Source: Liolophura sinensis (lineage: Eukaryota > Mollusca > Polyplacophora > Chitonida > Chitonidae). Taken from it: a stretch of 64,000 nucleotides of DNA. Below are positions 32,838 through 45,669 of the stretch, piece by piece. Made by a program: the position numbers and the translations under genes. The stretch is from the NCBI RefSeq assembly GCF_032854445.1, contig NC_088298.1:11149504-11213503 (forward strand). The letters are read 5' to 3'. The first letter of the stretch is position 1. Every line of letters starts with the position of its first letter. The notes under the pieces are model-generated. The model searched no databases, was not told the origin of the DNA, and was given only the letters and a program-made list of their open reading frames with translations.

Positions 32838-34150
32838 TGCTGTATGTTCTGCTGTGAAGTCGCATGCTATCCATGCACATTTCCGTCTCATTCTGCTGTG
32901 AAGTGGCGTGCTTTCCATGCACATTTCCGTCTCGTTCTGCTGTGAAGTGGCATGCTTTCCATGCACATTTCCGTCTCGTTCTGCTGTGAAGTCGCATGCC
33001 TTCCATGCACATTCCCGTCTCATTCTGCTGGGAAGTGGCATGCTTTCCATGCACATTTCCGTCTCGTTCTGCTGTGAAGTGGCATGCTTTCCATGCACAT
33101 TTCCGTCTCGTTCTGCTGTGAAGTGGCATGCTTTCCATGCACATTTCCGTCTCGTTCTGCTGTGAAGTCGCATGCTTTCCATGCACATTTCCCTCTCGTT
33201 CTGCTGTGAAGTCGCATGCCTTCCATGCACATTCCCGTCTCATTCTGCTGTGAAGTGGCGTGCTTTCCATGCACATTTCCGTCTCGTTCTGCTGTGAAGT
33301 GGCGTGCTTTCCATGCACATTTCCCTCTCGTTCTGCTGTGAAGTGGCGTGCTTTCCATGCACATTTCCGTCTCGTTCTGCTGTGAAGTGGCGTGCTATCC
33401 ATGCACATTTCCGTCTCGTTCTGCTGTGAAGTGGCGTGCTTTCCATGCACATTTCCGTCTCGTTCTGCTGTGAAGTGGCGTGCTTTCCATGCACATTTCC
33501 CTCTCGTTCTGCTGTGAAGTGGCGTGCTTTCCATGCACATTTCGGTCTTGTTCTGCTGTGAAGTCGCATGCCTTCCATGCACATTCCCGTCTCATTCTGC
33601 TGTGAAGTGGCGTGCTTTCCATGCACATTTCCGTCTCGTTCTGCTGTGAAGTGGCGTGCTTTCCATGCACATTTCCCTCTCGTTCTGCTGTGAAGTGGCG
33701 TGCTTTCCATGCACATTTCCGTCTCGTTCTGCTGTGAAGTGGCGTGCTATCCATGCACATTTCCGTCTCGTTCTGCTGTGAAGTGGCGTGCTTTCCATGC
33801 ACATTTCCGTCTCGTTCTGCTGTGAAGTGGCGTGCTTTCCATGCACATTTCCCTCTCGTTCTGCTGTGAAGTGGCGTGCTTTCCATGCACATTTCGGTCT
33901 TGTTCTGCTGTGAAGTCGCATGCCTTCCATGCACATTCCCGTCTCATTCTGCTGTGAAGTGGCGTGCTTTCCATGCACATTTCCGTCTCATTCTGCTGTG
34001 AAGTCGCATGCTTTCCATGCACATTTCCGTCTCATTCTGCTGTGAAGTGGCGTGCTTTCCATGCACATTTCCGTCTCATTCTGCTGTGAAGTGGCGTGCT
34101 TTCCATGCACATTTCGGTCTTGTTCTGCTGTGAAATTGCATTCTTTCCGT
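32838..34150. repeat. 44-bp minisatellite, about 29 copies
   Basis: The unit reads TTCTGCTGTGAAGTGGCGTG, CTTTCCATGCACATTTCCGT, CTCG (44 bp). Variants differ at G/C after GAAGT, at GCGTG/GCATG and at CCGT/CCCT. 44 is not a multiple of 3 and the unit has no minus-strand stop, so all three minus frames stay open for up to 254 codons. A 352-bp block (eight units) occurs twice in a row (about 33236-33587 and 33588-33939) with essentially no differences. Confidence 0.96.
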
Positions 34151-34477
34151 ACACATTTCCATTCATTATATGTAAAGTATGTAGCCGAACGGCTTCATTT
34201 TGTGGATCAAGGCTTCTATTGGACACTTAAACCATCAACATTGAGTTAGTTATCTTCCTAGAAATTTTCAACAGAAAAAAAAAATAAGCGTTTCAGAATT
34301 AAAATGAATTGGTTTAAGACCATGCCTTTGCTTTTAGAAAATGAGACTGCACTCCCAGTGCATGAAAATTATTAGGCTGACACAAATACATGTACATGTA
34401 GGTGTTCATTCCTTTTATTATTATATCCATAACATTTAGATCCCAGACCCCCAGACCCCCACCATTTTCATCTCCAG

Positions 34478-34478
34478 G

Positions 34479-34512
<34 letters not shown>
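34478..34512. repeat. T homopolymer
   Basis: Run of over 30 T; may be the tail of an inserted retroelement on the minus strand. Confidence 0.9.
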
Positions 34513-34515
<3 letters not shown>

Positions 34516-34547
34516 AGGATCTAAATGATTAATTCCTGTTTTGATTG

Positions 34548-37500
34548 ATTGATTGATTGATTGATTTTTTTTTATTAACTCTGCAATAATAAATATATAC
34601 ATTGGATTTGAAGACATAAACAAAATACAGACACAACGTTATAACAGTAGTCTAGAAAGATATTATACATGGTGTAAATAAAGCTCAGGTTGAGCTAGTT
34701 CTATCCCATGTATAAGAAATAACAGCTTTGGAGGGGTGAGGCTGACATTTTAGTTTGTGTCTAAATAATTTTTTTTCTTTCTAAATATGTATGAATTTTA
34801 CCTCAACTATGCGTTAATTGTGTGATGTTAGACCGAAGATTTCAGTTTAGAAAGTAGAAAAGATTTAAAGTGCGATTTAAAAGAAACTGATCTTAATGTT
34901 AAAGGAAGCCTGTTCCATTCCCTAGGACCGAAACTTCTGAATAAATAACATGATTTATTTGTATTATACGATGTTTTGTGGAAGGTTTATGTCTATCTCA
35001 TGTGTGATGCGGTTTTAAAATTTCTCTTTCAATTAAACAGGGCTTTAAACTTAAAGGAATAGTGTTTATGGAATAAATGTAAATATGAGTTTGTAACAGA
35101 GTAGAAAATAGAGATAGTTTGCCAAGGGGTAAGATTTTCAGTTCGCAAAAAAGCAGTTGGGTATAGCAAAGGTGACCTGATAAAGTAATTTGCCCTTTTT
35201 TGAACTATGTACAAGGGCTTGAGATGTGTTGGATATGTGTTTCCCCATAGTATATTGCCGTATAGTAGATATGGATAAATAAGTGAGTAATAAAGGATTA
35301 GGAGGGTCTTTTTATTTACAGAGTGTTTAATGTGTGAAATAAGGCCTATATTTCTTGACTGTTTGGAACATTAGTAGCTTATATGAACAGTCCAGGTCAG
35401 TTTCTCATGGAAAAATATACCTAGAAATTTGAATTTATCAACTTTCTCAATTTCGTTATCAGAGATAACCAAACTGGGAATTGCAGTTATTTTCTTTTTA
35501 ATTGGGTTATATTGACATCTATTTGGTTTTGGAGATATTCAGAGATAACCGGTCGGCCAGAAGCTGCGTGTAAATTTTTTCCGACTTGACATTTATAAGA
35601 GAAATCACTTGAGTTGCATCCTCGTTGGAGTAAATGCAACGTGTGTCATCGGCAAATAGAGTAAGCTCCAGGAGGTTTTATGCCCTAATGATGTCATTAA
35701 TGTTGAATAGAAATAAAGTTGAGCCAAGAATAGATCCCTGTGGGACACCGCAAGTGATGGTAGCTGGGTTAAATTGGGCGTTATTAAACTTTACATATTG
35801 TTGTCTGTCAGATGGTTTTTAAACCATTTTATTTGGACAGTTGCGAATACCATAATGAGAAAGTTTAAGAAGGATATCATGGTTTACAATGTCAAATGCC
35901 TTTGGCAGGTCCAAGAATGCTACGGCACTGTACTGTTTATTCTCTTTCGCATTTACTAGTTTAAGACTATATAGGCAGCATGAATGGTAGAAAGATTGGC
36001 TCTGAAACCAAACTGATTTTCATTAATTATAGATTCCTCTTCCAGATATTCGAGCAACATTAGTGATACAGTTTTCTCAAGGATTTTGCTGAAACAAGGC
36101 AGGACAGAAACACCTCTTTAATTTTCAGTGTGATTAGTCTGACCAGATTTATATATAGGCAAGACTTGAGCGATTTTTAGAATTTTCATAACAGTTCCAG
36201 AAGTAACATTGATAGTGTGTGCTAGAGGTGTAGATATTTCATCTGACACTAGCTTCAGGAGGGGTGTGCGTATTCCATTTAACCCAGGCAAGATGTTACC
36301 TTTCAGCTTACCTATCACAGATTGAGTAAAATTTGGAGAGACATGCGAATTCTGATCAATATGGTTGTCCAAGAAAATCTGTACATTGTTCATTTGCGGA
36401 GTCCATGTTGCTCACTTGTTCGTCTGCTATTCTACTGAAGTACCCATTAAAGTTGTCAGCAATCACGGTCTGACCACAAATGTCACTACCATTTGTATCG
36501 AAAACTTACCACTTGCTTGCTTTTATATTTCAACACAGTAGTTCGTTATTAATTTTCCAGGTGTTTTTTTTGACTTGTACTTTGTTGAACTGACGTTCAA
36601 AATATTGTTTCCTTGTAAGACGGAGCAGATTGTTAACTTTATGACAATAAGTTCTAAATTTCTGACACTATCACTTGTCCTATGTTTAAGTTGTTGTCGG
36701 TATAGCCTGTTTTTCTCTTGGATTGATACCAGGAAGGCACGAGAAATCCAAGGTTTAATTATGGTAAATTTTAGTCATGGTTGTTATTGGAAAACCTCCG
36801 TCATACATGGAAGTAAATTGATTCGAAAAGTTAGAGACTGCCGAATTTGTGTCTTGATTAATTAGTATATTTTCCCAGTTTGTGGCTGTAATATGCCGGC
36901 AAAAGCATTCCTTTTCTATTGGTGTAAACTTACGACAGCTTACGTTTTGCTGTGTTGATATCAATTTATGCTGGTCAGATTTTATTATATAAAAAATTGG
37001 AAAGTGATTAGTCCGTTAGTAAAATTCCTGATAGAAGATTTGAATCATGAATATTAGAAAATAAATTGTCAATTAAAGCAGCAGATCGAGATTGTACCCT
37101 TGTTGGTTTGGTCACCTGAGGGAAGACATAACAGGATCTCAATTATTTCAAGAAAGGATTTAGTTAGGTGATGCATATCAGCATTAAAGAGGTCTATATT
37201 ATAGTCACCCATGATAATACATATTTTCCTTTTATTTCCACATATTTTGAGAACAGACAATAAATGTTCATTAAAAATATTGACATCAGTAACGGGGGCG
37301 CCTATATATATATTTCCAACCAGATAACTAATTCCACCTATGACACGGTTAATAAATAGACATTCAAAATTACCATTTTCTTTGATACTACTCAAGTCTT
37401 CTCTGAGGTATCAACTACTTATCCTGTCATTCACATATAAAAACAAGGCCTCCACCCTTGTTTGGATTGTGACATAAAAAAAGGACTTATTTACAGGCAG

Positions 37501-37700
37501 TTCAGAAAGTGATGAGTTCCTGTCAGAGACCCAACTAACAGAGAACCCAAGGACGGTGAAGGGAAAATTTAGGTTATGAATAAAGCTGACTATTTCATCA
37601 AAGTGCTTGTTAACGCTTCTTGCGTTTATGTGCAGGAAAGAAATGCAGCTGGTATCAAGGATTTGTTGAATAGATTCAGATATAAAGGATGAAAGCGAGT
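34548..37700 (-). mobile_element. decayed non-LTR retrotransposon, endonuclease and reverse transcriptase
   Basis: Read on the minus strand. An endonuclease start like FLHINARSVNKHFDEI lies near 37590-37650, and the GDYNID catalytic stretch near 37193-37219. RT begins with LPGLNGIRT near 36266-36295, then NQFGFR (36001-36020), DLPKAFDIVNHDILL (about 35862-35920), GVPQGSILG (about 35726-35755) and LFADDT (about 35644-35663). The 3' end near 34548 has a (TCAA)n-like tail. At least two in-frame stops (near 36117 and 35820) and frame breaks show it is inactive. Domain order fits the jockey/CR1 group; the exact clade is uncertain. The 5' boundary is approximate. Confidence 0.93.
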
Positions 37701-37792
37701 AGTAATTAGAATATTATACTTTCTGCCTGTGGGCCAATTCGTAATCATTATCCTCAGTACTGGTGTGGGTGGCATGTGTAACACTTAAGTCC

Positions 37793-37858
37793 ATCGTCGT
37801 CATATGACTGAAAAATTGTTGAGTAAAACGTTAAACCCCAAGCACTCACTCACTTAAG
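37793..37858 (+). repeat. family B SINE, 3' tail only
   Basis: ATATGACTGAAAAATTGTTG, AGTAAAACGTTAAACCCCAA and (ACTC)n match the 3' end of the copy at 22.8 kb. It lies just outside the 5' end of the retrotransposon. Confidence 0.85.
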
Positions 37859-39930
37859 TTCAGTGGATCAAAACACATGTTATCCAGATCATTAAGATCC
37901 AAAGTGTCAGCTGACAGGGTTTGCTTGCCTTGATAAGTATTAACACATTCATGTAAATAGAAAGGTAAATGTGAGGCTGGCCCCAGGAATGGATCACTTA
38001 TTTCATCATCTATCATTACAAGTCCAAGTTGATATTACCATCAGCTGCTTATACATTCGTGGATAGAACAGTACACCGAAAACATACGCAAATGAGGCAA
38101 TGCAGATATCAAAATAAGTACACAAGCTTGATATTGGGTAAATCGGCAGGGATATTACATGGTATGAGAAATATATAGTGTTGTTTCGCTTAATGGGAGT
38201 CCAACGGAACTGGCTCAGATTTAGTTCCACAAAGCAACTGCTCCAGGTGAAGGTTTTAATACATGTATGAAGTTAATACTGCACTTCAAACTTCCTTTTC
38301 ATAATGATGATTTCTGAGAAATTTACTCAAATCTGTCACAAGTTTCACTCACTGCTGGTGCATGAGAATTAAACAGTGGGATTTATTTATATCACATTTA
38401 ATCCTTCGTCGTCTCTCGGACTGAGTGACAGGAATATTTGCTCACACCGCAAGTAAGGGCTTCATCTTATAAAGATTAACAGTCTTCAATAGATTAAAAG
38501 CTTAGGAGGATTAACTTCCTTTGTCTGATCAAGCTACTGTATTGTACAGAATTTTTGTCACATCTTACAGGTGCAAACAGGTTTAAACGATAACATTGTT
38601 ACTTGAATGCTTGAGATGTTTTATTACCTGACATTTCTGTATTGAGGTTTGATATTTGTTTACCAGTTGAACAAAAATTTCTTTTTACATCCACGAAAGT
38701 TGATTCCCGCGAATGTGTCTACTTACCAATTCCGCGAAACTTTATGCCCGCGAATGAAAAGGTATTTACAGTTATTGTTGCAAATTACGGTCTTGTGGTA
38801 AATATTTGGGTCAGACATTTGATGGTCCAAAGATAGATAAAAATGTTCAAATGATTTTAGATATAATTGTGACCTTTTTATATATTAACCCCCCCCCCCA
38901 AGAAAAAAAATGTTCATAAAATATTACTTTTAGTCCTGCCCTAAACGGCCACTTAATTCCTCCCCCTTCACTGACCACATGCATGTACAACAGGTTTGAC
39001 TGTATACCTATGCTTGTAGTAAGCCTGAACAAATTCTGTCTTGCATGCAAGGAATTATAGCAGTGTCTTTTCTGCTTCATTGAATCCCATGTCATCTGAC
39101 CAGAACATGAATTCTGCCTACAGTTTGTTCTGTAGGATCCTTGCAGTGTTGTTGTAAAGTAATGACTTGTTAAAGACTGCCCAGCTTTCAGTGCCATTAA
39201 GGTAAGGGTTGGGGGTAAGTGCTATTAAGTTAAGCTTAAGGCCCTTCAGGCTATTTGTATAACCATTGTTCATCACTCTACCAAATGATGCCGTTTATTT
39301 CACCTCAAGTTTTGCATTTCTCAAGTGGCATGTTTTGCTTGATTCTGAATGATTCAGCCAATATATAGGGCTATTCTTATGTGAGAGATTTGTGTGAAGT
39401 TTGATTAAGTTCTTTAACTGATGCATTGTTATAAAAATTCTATCATTTTAAGGCCTTATTTGTGTTTTTGGAAAGTGAGATCAAGTTATAGATGTGTAGG
39501 CGTGGCACCCTAATGCTGTGCTATATATAGAATGGGCCGATTAGTTTCATGCATTTGATGTGTAGTCTAACATATATGTACTTACGTAAAAGCATTTTGC
39601 TCTAGATGTTATATAACTCATAGAGTGTGCATACCCTGGCTTCACTTCAGTAATGTATCCCCATTTTTATATTTGAATTTTTATGCACATGGTACATGCC
39701 TTCATTCCATGTTGTACTCGTGTGATGAACACATGGCACCTGTATGTGTATAGCTGGTAAATCCGTCTCTGTACAGACACATTTGACAGATATCTTAGTT
39801 CAGCTGTTGTTCTGTTTAGGACCGATTCTCCAACCATTGCGGTAAGCCCACGTACATGCATGTATATTGCTGTATTTTGTCGTTTTGAGCGTTTCAAACT
39901 GATGGTTTTCTTGTAAACCTAAATGATACA
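37859..39930. other. no gene seen
   Basis: AT-rich. A C run (about 38890-38899) and a piece with CCGCGAAACTTTATGCCCGC near 38731-38756 that may be a fragment of a dispersed repeat. The open frame at 38847-39197 is unsupported. Confidence 0.4.
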
Positions 39931-39934
39931 ATGA

Positions 39935-40028
39935 CTGATGCATGAGGATATAAGTGTACACATGAGATATAAGTGTACACATGATGAGATAAATGTACAC
40001 ATGATGATGTAGATGTACACATGATGGG
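39935..40028 (+). repeat. short tandem repeat around GTACACATGAT
   Basis: Four to five units of about 19-22 bp containing TGTACACATGATG; unit length varies. Confidence 0.85.
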
Positions 40029-40555
40029 TAGAAATGTTTTTTTTTTAAACTGCCTGTGACCGGTAGATTTTTTTGTACCTGTCACCTACAGGTATCTACC
40101 TGTCTCCATCAGCCTCACTCTTTACAAGTGTTCTGTGCTAGCACTACCAATCTCCACTGTCACTTTTTGGCGAAATTATTTTTCCTGGACATCACTTGGC
40201 AATGCAATATCAGTGTACCGTGTTACAAGAATATTTGGTTACAGTAGGATTTCCATTTTGTTCATTATTCTGTGGGGACCAGGACTTCTGCACAGTCAAT
40301 CGTCAAAACGAAACTTACTTGCAGGAGTTGATCTGTACTTGTGTATGCATGCGCTTCCCATTCAAGGGAAACAACCGAGGAAAAACATCCGGTCTGTGTG
40401 CGTTTTAATTTCGGCCTATACGTGTGTGCCTGGAGTTGCTCCCCTTTACACCTGAGACATCATGCATAGTCTTCGAGTAATAAAAGTTAGCAGTGCGGTG
40501 CTGAAGTTGCAATAGGAAGACCCGGAGCTATAAATACTAAGTTATTATTTTTTCT

Positions 40556-40675
40556 TTATTTATTTATTTAACCCTGTTTCACGCTGTACTCAAAAAGATT
40601 TAATATATATGATGGTGGCCAGCAACCCGCACCAAATGCAATGGTGAAAGGCTCCCGAGTCAGGTGTGACACTTT
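40556..40675 (-). repeat. family A SINE fragment, diverged
   Basis: TTTATTTATTTATTTA, then TTTCACGCTGTACTCAA and GATGGTGGCCAGCA on the plus strand correspond to the 3' half in inverted orientation. The GGCTCCCGAGTC piece may be a head remnant. Confidence 0.65.
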
Positions 40676-41189
40676 ATTTTTTGCTTGATTCACTGCTCTA
40701 AGCTGACTGTCCTCTAGTTTGAGGTCGACTGGCACTTGTTGATGCTGTTCGTTCCATCATAGCTGGGGACTCTAGCAAAAAAAGAAATAACATTTTTCTT
40801 AACGAAAATGGCTTCTTACAGATCTACTTTTGCGATTGCTATGATAACTGAAGTGTGTTCTTTGACCTTGAAGGTACGTTTGGTCTCAGAAGTGACAACA
40901 CAAATGTGATAGGTTCGTTGACGACACAGCCTTGTCCACTAAATGACGTTATAACAGTTTTGACTTGGTTTGGCCAAAAATAATGAAGTCTTGCTACAAC
41001 ATTATGATTATGGGAAAGCCAAGTAAATATGCAGGCTTCACAAACATAGACATGCGTGCGTGGATATTGCCTGTTGCTTTGAGGTAGATGGGCATTATTT
41101 CGACCTGTGCATTATTTCGACCAGTGCATGATGTATATAGGCGTACACATGTGTATTTGCAGCCTGTCTATTTGTAAAGGTACAATGTG
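40676..41189. other. no gene seen
   Basis: No recognisable exon or repeat before the 53-bp array. Confidence 0.4.
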
Positions 41190-43075
41190 TGCCACTCAGC
41201 CATGGACTTACTCATATTGTCACCATTACCCAACAGTCCCACACCCACTCAGCCATGCACTTACTCATATTGTCACCATCACCCAACAGTCCCACACCCA
41301 CTCAGCCATGCACTTACTCATATTGTCACCATTACCCAACAGTCCCACACCCACTCAGCCATGGACTTACTCATATTGTCACCATCACCCAATGGCCCCA
41401 CACACACTCAGCCATGCAGTTACTCATATTGTCACCATCAACCAATGGCCCCACACACACTCAGCCATGCACTTACTCAGCCATGCACTTACTCATATTG
41501 TCACCATCACCCAACGGCCCCACACACACTCAGCCATGCACTTACTCATATTGTCACCATCACCCAACGGCCCCACACATACTGAGCCATGCACTTATTA
41601 CACTCAGCCATGCACTTACTCATATTGTCACCATCACCCAATGGCCCCCACACACACTCAGCCATGCACTTACTCATATTGTCACCATCACCCAACAGCC
41701 CCACACACACTCAGCCATGCACTTACTCATATTGTCACCATCACCCAATGGCCCCACACACACTCAGCCATGCACTTACTCATATTGTCACTATGACCCA
41801 ATGGCCCCACACACACTCAGCCATGCACTTACTCATATTGTCACCATGACCCAATGGCCCCACACACAGCCATGCACTTACTCATATTGTCACCATCACC
41901 CAACGGCCCCCACACACTCAGCCATGCACTTACTCATATTGTCACCATGACCCAATGGCCCCCCCACACACTCAGCCATGCACTTACACATATTGTCACC
42001 ATCACCCAACAGCCCCACACACACTCAGCCGTGCACTTACTCATATTGTTACCATTACCCAACGGCTCCACACATACTCAGCCATGCACTTACTCATATT
42101 GTCACCATCACCCAATGGCCCCACACACACTCAGCCATGCACTTACTCACATTGTTACCATCACCCAACGGCTCCACACATACTCAGCCATGCACTTATT
42201 CATATTGTCACCATCACCCAATGGCTCCACAGACACTCAGCCATGCACTTACTCATATTGTCACCATCACCCAACAGCCCCACACACACTCAGCCATGCA
42301 CTTACTCATATTGTCACCATCACCCAACAGCCCCACACACACTCAGCCATGCACTTACTCATATTGTCACCATCACCCAACAGCCCCACACACACTCAGC
42401 CATGCACTTACTCATTTTGTCACCATGACCCAATGGCCCCATGCACACTCAGCCATGCACTTATTCATATTGTCACCATGACCCAATGGCCCCATGCACA
42501 CTCAGCCATGCACTTACTCATATTGTCACCATGACCCAATGGCCCCCCACACACTCAGCCATGCACTTATTCATTTTGTCACCATGACCCAATGGCCAGA
42601 CACACACTCAGCCATGCACTTACTCATATTGTCACCATGACCCAACAGCCCCACACACACTCAGCCGTGCACTTACTCATATTGTCACCATTACCCAACG
42701 GCCCCACACACACTCAGCCATGCACTTATTCATTTTGTCACCATGACCAAACAGCCCCACACACACTCAGCCGTGCACTTACTCATATTGTCACCATTAC
42801 CCAATGGCCCCCCCACACACTCAGCCATGCACTTATTCATTTTGTCACCATGACCCAATGGCCCCCCATACACTCAGCCATGCACTTATTCATTTTGTCA
42901 CCATGAACTAACGGCCCCACACACTTAGCCATGCACTTACTCATATTGTCACCATTACCCAACAGCCCCACACACACTCAGCCATGCACTTACTCATATT
43001 GTCACCATGACCCAATGGCCCCACACACACTCAACCATGCACTTACTCATATTGTCACCATGACCCCATGGACTA
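41190..43075. repeat. 53-bp minisatellite, about 35 copies
   Basis: The unit is CTCAGCCATGCACTTACTCA, TATTGTCACCATCACCCAAC, then AGCCCCACACACA. Variants: CAC/GAC after ACCAT, AACAG/AACGG/AATGG, and CCCACACACA length. One shortened unit lies at about 41460-41478 and others near 41585-41610. All three plus frames are open over long stretches (up to about 250 codons) because the unit has no stop there. This is a repeat artefact. Confidence 0.96.
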
Positions 43076-43950
43076 TGGAAGTAGCTAGTAGAATGAACCT
43101 TCAGCAACTTGTGTGCCTCATAAGTAGAAAATATGGCTGTCAAGTTTTGAAAAAAGTCTCACAATGCTAATGTTTTTGCACAGAAAAAAAAATTGTTTTA
43201 TATACTAGCCAGGCCATCCTTGAAAAATTCTTTGTAGGGGCAACACAACCCTATTGTAGAAAATATAGTTGGTCAGTGGAGAACTTTCTTCACTTCCAGC
43301 CAATGAAAGAGATAAAGATTAAAAAAAAAAGATTAACAATGTTTGAATGAAACAAATGAATTTCGTCAAAAGTCCAATAAAAACATTTGGGACATTTTTT
43401 TGAAGGTTGGCCGGGCTACTCTTAACAAACATATTTTTAATGGTGGCATTCTGCAGATGTTGTACAGACATGGCTAAAAGCCTGGTTTATAGACGGCTGT
43501 ACATAACTACAAGTCCATCATTGTTCCTGGACTCCATCAACGGCTCGATAAAGCCTGTGCACTAGCTGTGTCAAGAGAATTCCATCATGTGGAAAACACA
43601 TGTAATATGATTGTCTTGAAAATAAAACAAAACACTGTTTTTTTTATCTAGTTTCCTCCTCTGCCCCTTAGGGCTAAGGATTATTGCCATGTTTTTGTCC
43701 ATTTGTCTGTCCATCTACACATGTATCATCCATCCATCATCCATCCATCCATCAGTACATGCATCCAACAGTCTGAAATCTTGTCTAACCATTTCTAGTG
43801 ACCCATTCCAAGTCATTGCGACTTGGGTCAAGTGGAGTAAATTCTTTGTTTCACATTATATTCTGTATGGTAAAAAAAAAAAAGGGTGAGTAGGAAGGAT
43901 GTTTATTCCTATAATAAACCGATCTCGTGATAAAACAGTGTTTTGTCTGC
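43076..43950. other. no gene seen; (ATCC)n
   Basis: Non-coding; (ATCC)n near 43728-43752. Confidence 0.45.
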
Positions 43951-43951
43951 G

Positions 43952-44090
43952 ATCGTATGTCGGAAGGTCTGCAGCAACCTGCGGATGGTAGTCGGTTTCA
44001 GTTCCTCAAGGCTCTGCCCAGTTTCCTCTCGCCATAATAGCAGCCAGCATCGAGAAAACCTATCCTATATAAAAATAAATCAATCAAGCT
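43952..44090 (+). repeat. family A SINE, body fragment
   Basis: GGAAGGTCTGCAGCAACCTG, CGGATGGTAGTCGG, GGCTCTGCCCAGTTTCCTC and a diverged tail. Confidence 0.85.
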
Positions 44091-44720
44091 CAACCTGAAG
44101 TTCCTCAAAGTAAATATGCACGTTCGATAAATTGGGCAATATTTTGAAGAGTTGACGTATAACCCAAATTATTTAATATCACTTGCTTTTTTGCGAAAAT
44201 CTAGGATAAAAATCTTGGATATGAGACTGTCGGTTGGCCGGTGCATGCAACATGAAAATTTTGTCATTTAGGCAGATTCTAAAACAGTTGAAAATTCATT
44301 GAAGGGTTATAGTATCAGAGTAAAGTCAAGACGTAGTTACATCTAAGTATGCACTCATACTCCCCCACCATGTTGCACATGTGCGATCAAGATGTCTCAC
44401 ACACTCCCACAAGTTCACAGTCTGTATAAAGTCTGTTATGTACAAGCACAGCCTTGACAATTTCAAAGGTGACTTAAATCAATGAAGTTCTACCTGTCAA
44501 TAACTCACCTGACAAGCTGTGCTCTGGATATAACATCTTGTGTGGAATTACCTGTGTGGTTAATAAGCATGTGCATATGTGTAAATATCCTAAAAAATTG
44601 AGACCTGCTTGAAGTGAAGTGTTTTCTTGTGTGTATAGTGTATGGACCACTGTAATAGTTGGGTATGTAGATATTCTAAAAACCTTGATCTGTTTGTATT
44701 CAAAACGGTCTTACTCTTAG

Positions 44721-44940
44721 TACCCTAATTTCTCAACCTTTCCGCATGTGAGAGCAGCTTTAACTGCAATTTGTGCACATTTTTAAGTTGATGTTGGAGA
44801 CAAAACTGCATTTGTTGAATTGGCCAATGTCAGGGCTTCTCAAAGAGTGTATTTTTATCAGAGTACACACTATAATGCCCTTAGAAGATGCTTGAATGAG
44901 CACCTTCCAAACATGTAGAAGGGTTGAGGAATTACAGTGT
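44721..44940. mobile_element. MITE, TAATTCCTCAACC family, copy 4
   Basis: TACCCTAATTTCTCAACCTT on the left and GGGTTGAGGAATTACAGT on the right are inverted repeats. Core: TTGAATTGGCCAATGTCAGG and CACTATAATGCCCTTAGAAG. 220 bp. Confidence 0.88.
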
Positions 44941-45450
44941 TGTATAGAATTATAATATATTACCATATGTAAATCAGATGTAATACTGTTTCAAAAATTT
45001 TTGTGTGAAAAAATCCGTCTATGGTAGCTGGGAAATGCGTGTTTTTCTCATGAATGGTCTGATGTATAAGTAAAAATAGTCCCCATATTTTATTGGTTCA
45101 TCAAGTTATGAATGCAGAAAATTCACCAATCAGATAGCTCGTTTTCGCTTCAAAGCGAGGAAATTTAATTATGAACTAAACTGGCTGTGTTCTTGAGCAT
45201 TTATGACTTTAATCCTGAACAATAGCTGTAATTTTTTTTCTCAGAATTATTACGGTATTGACAATGTAAAGCTGAAAGTTAATACTTAATTAGCAAACAG
45301 TTTGTATTTCTGCAAATGGAGTTGACCTTAAGCTGTGCTGATTTCAGTGATAAAAATTCGCAAAATAAATGCAAACATGAAAATGCTGTGTACAGGGTAT
45401 ATGTGTTCTAACACATGCTCCGCAAACATCCCACACAGTTTACAAGTTAT

Positions 45451-45669
45451 GCTGTAATTCTTCACCTTTTTGCATGTGTTCTGGGTGTGTATACAAGCAT
45501 ATTCTGAAGGCAATACTCTGTATAGACTGATAAAACTATACTTTCTGTGTAGCCTGGAAACTGGTCAATCAATCCAACATAGTTCTGTCTTCAAAATCAA
45601 ATGAAAAATGAGCATAAATTGCACTGAAAGTGTCCCTTCCATATGTGAAAAGGCTGAGGAGTTAGGGCA
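45451..45669. mobile_element. MITE, TAATTCCTCAACC family, copy 5, inverted
   Basis: GCTGTAATTCTTCACCTTTT on the left and GTGAAAAGGCTGAGGAGTTA on the right. The core (CTGGAAACTGGTCAATC and TCAAATGAAAAATGAGC) aligns with copies 3 and 4 when reverse-complemented. 219 bp. Confidence 0.85.

Noticed and set aside
32818-34226. Overlapping minus-strand ORFs of up to 254 codons
   Set aside because: They follow the 44-bp unit in three frames; no splice sites, start context or recognised family.
35634-35959. Plus-strand ORFs at 35.6-36.0 kb
   Set aside because: Antisense shadows of the reverse transcriptase domain.
41107-43170. Overlapping plus-strand ORFs of up to 253 codons
   Set aside because: By-products of the 53-bp unit, which has no plus-strand stop.
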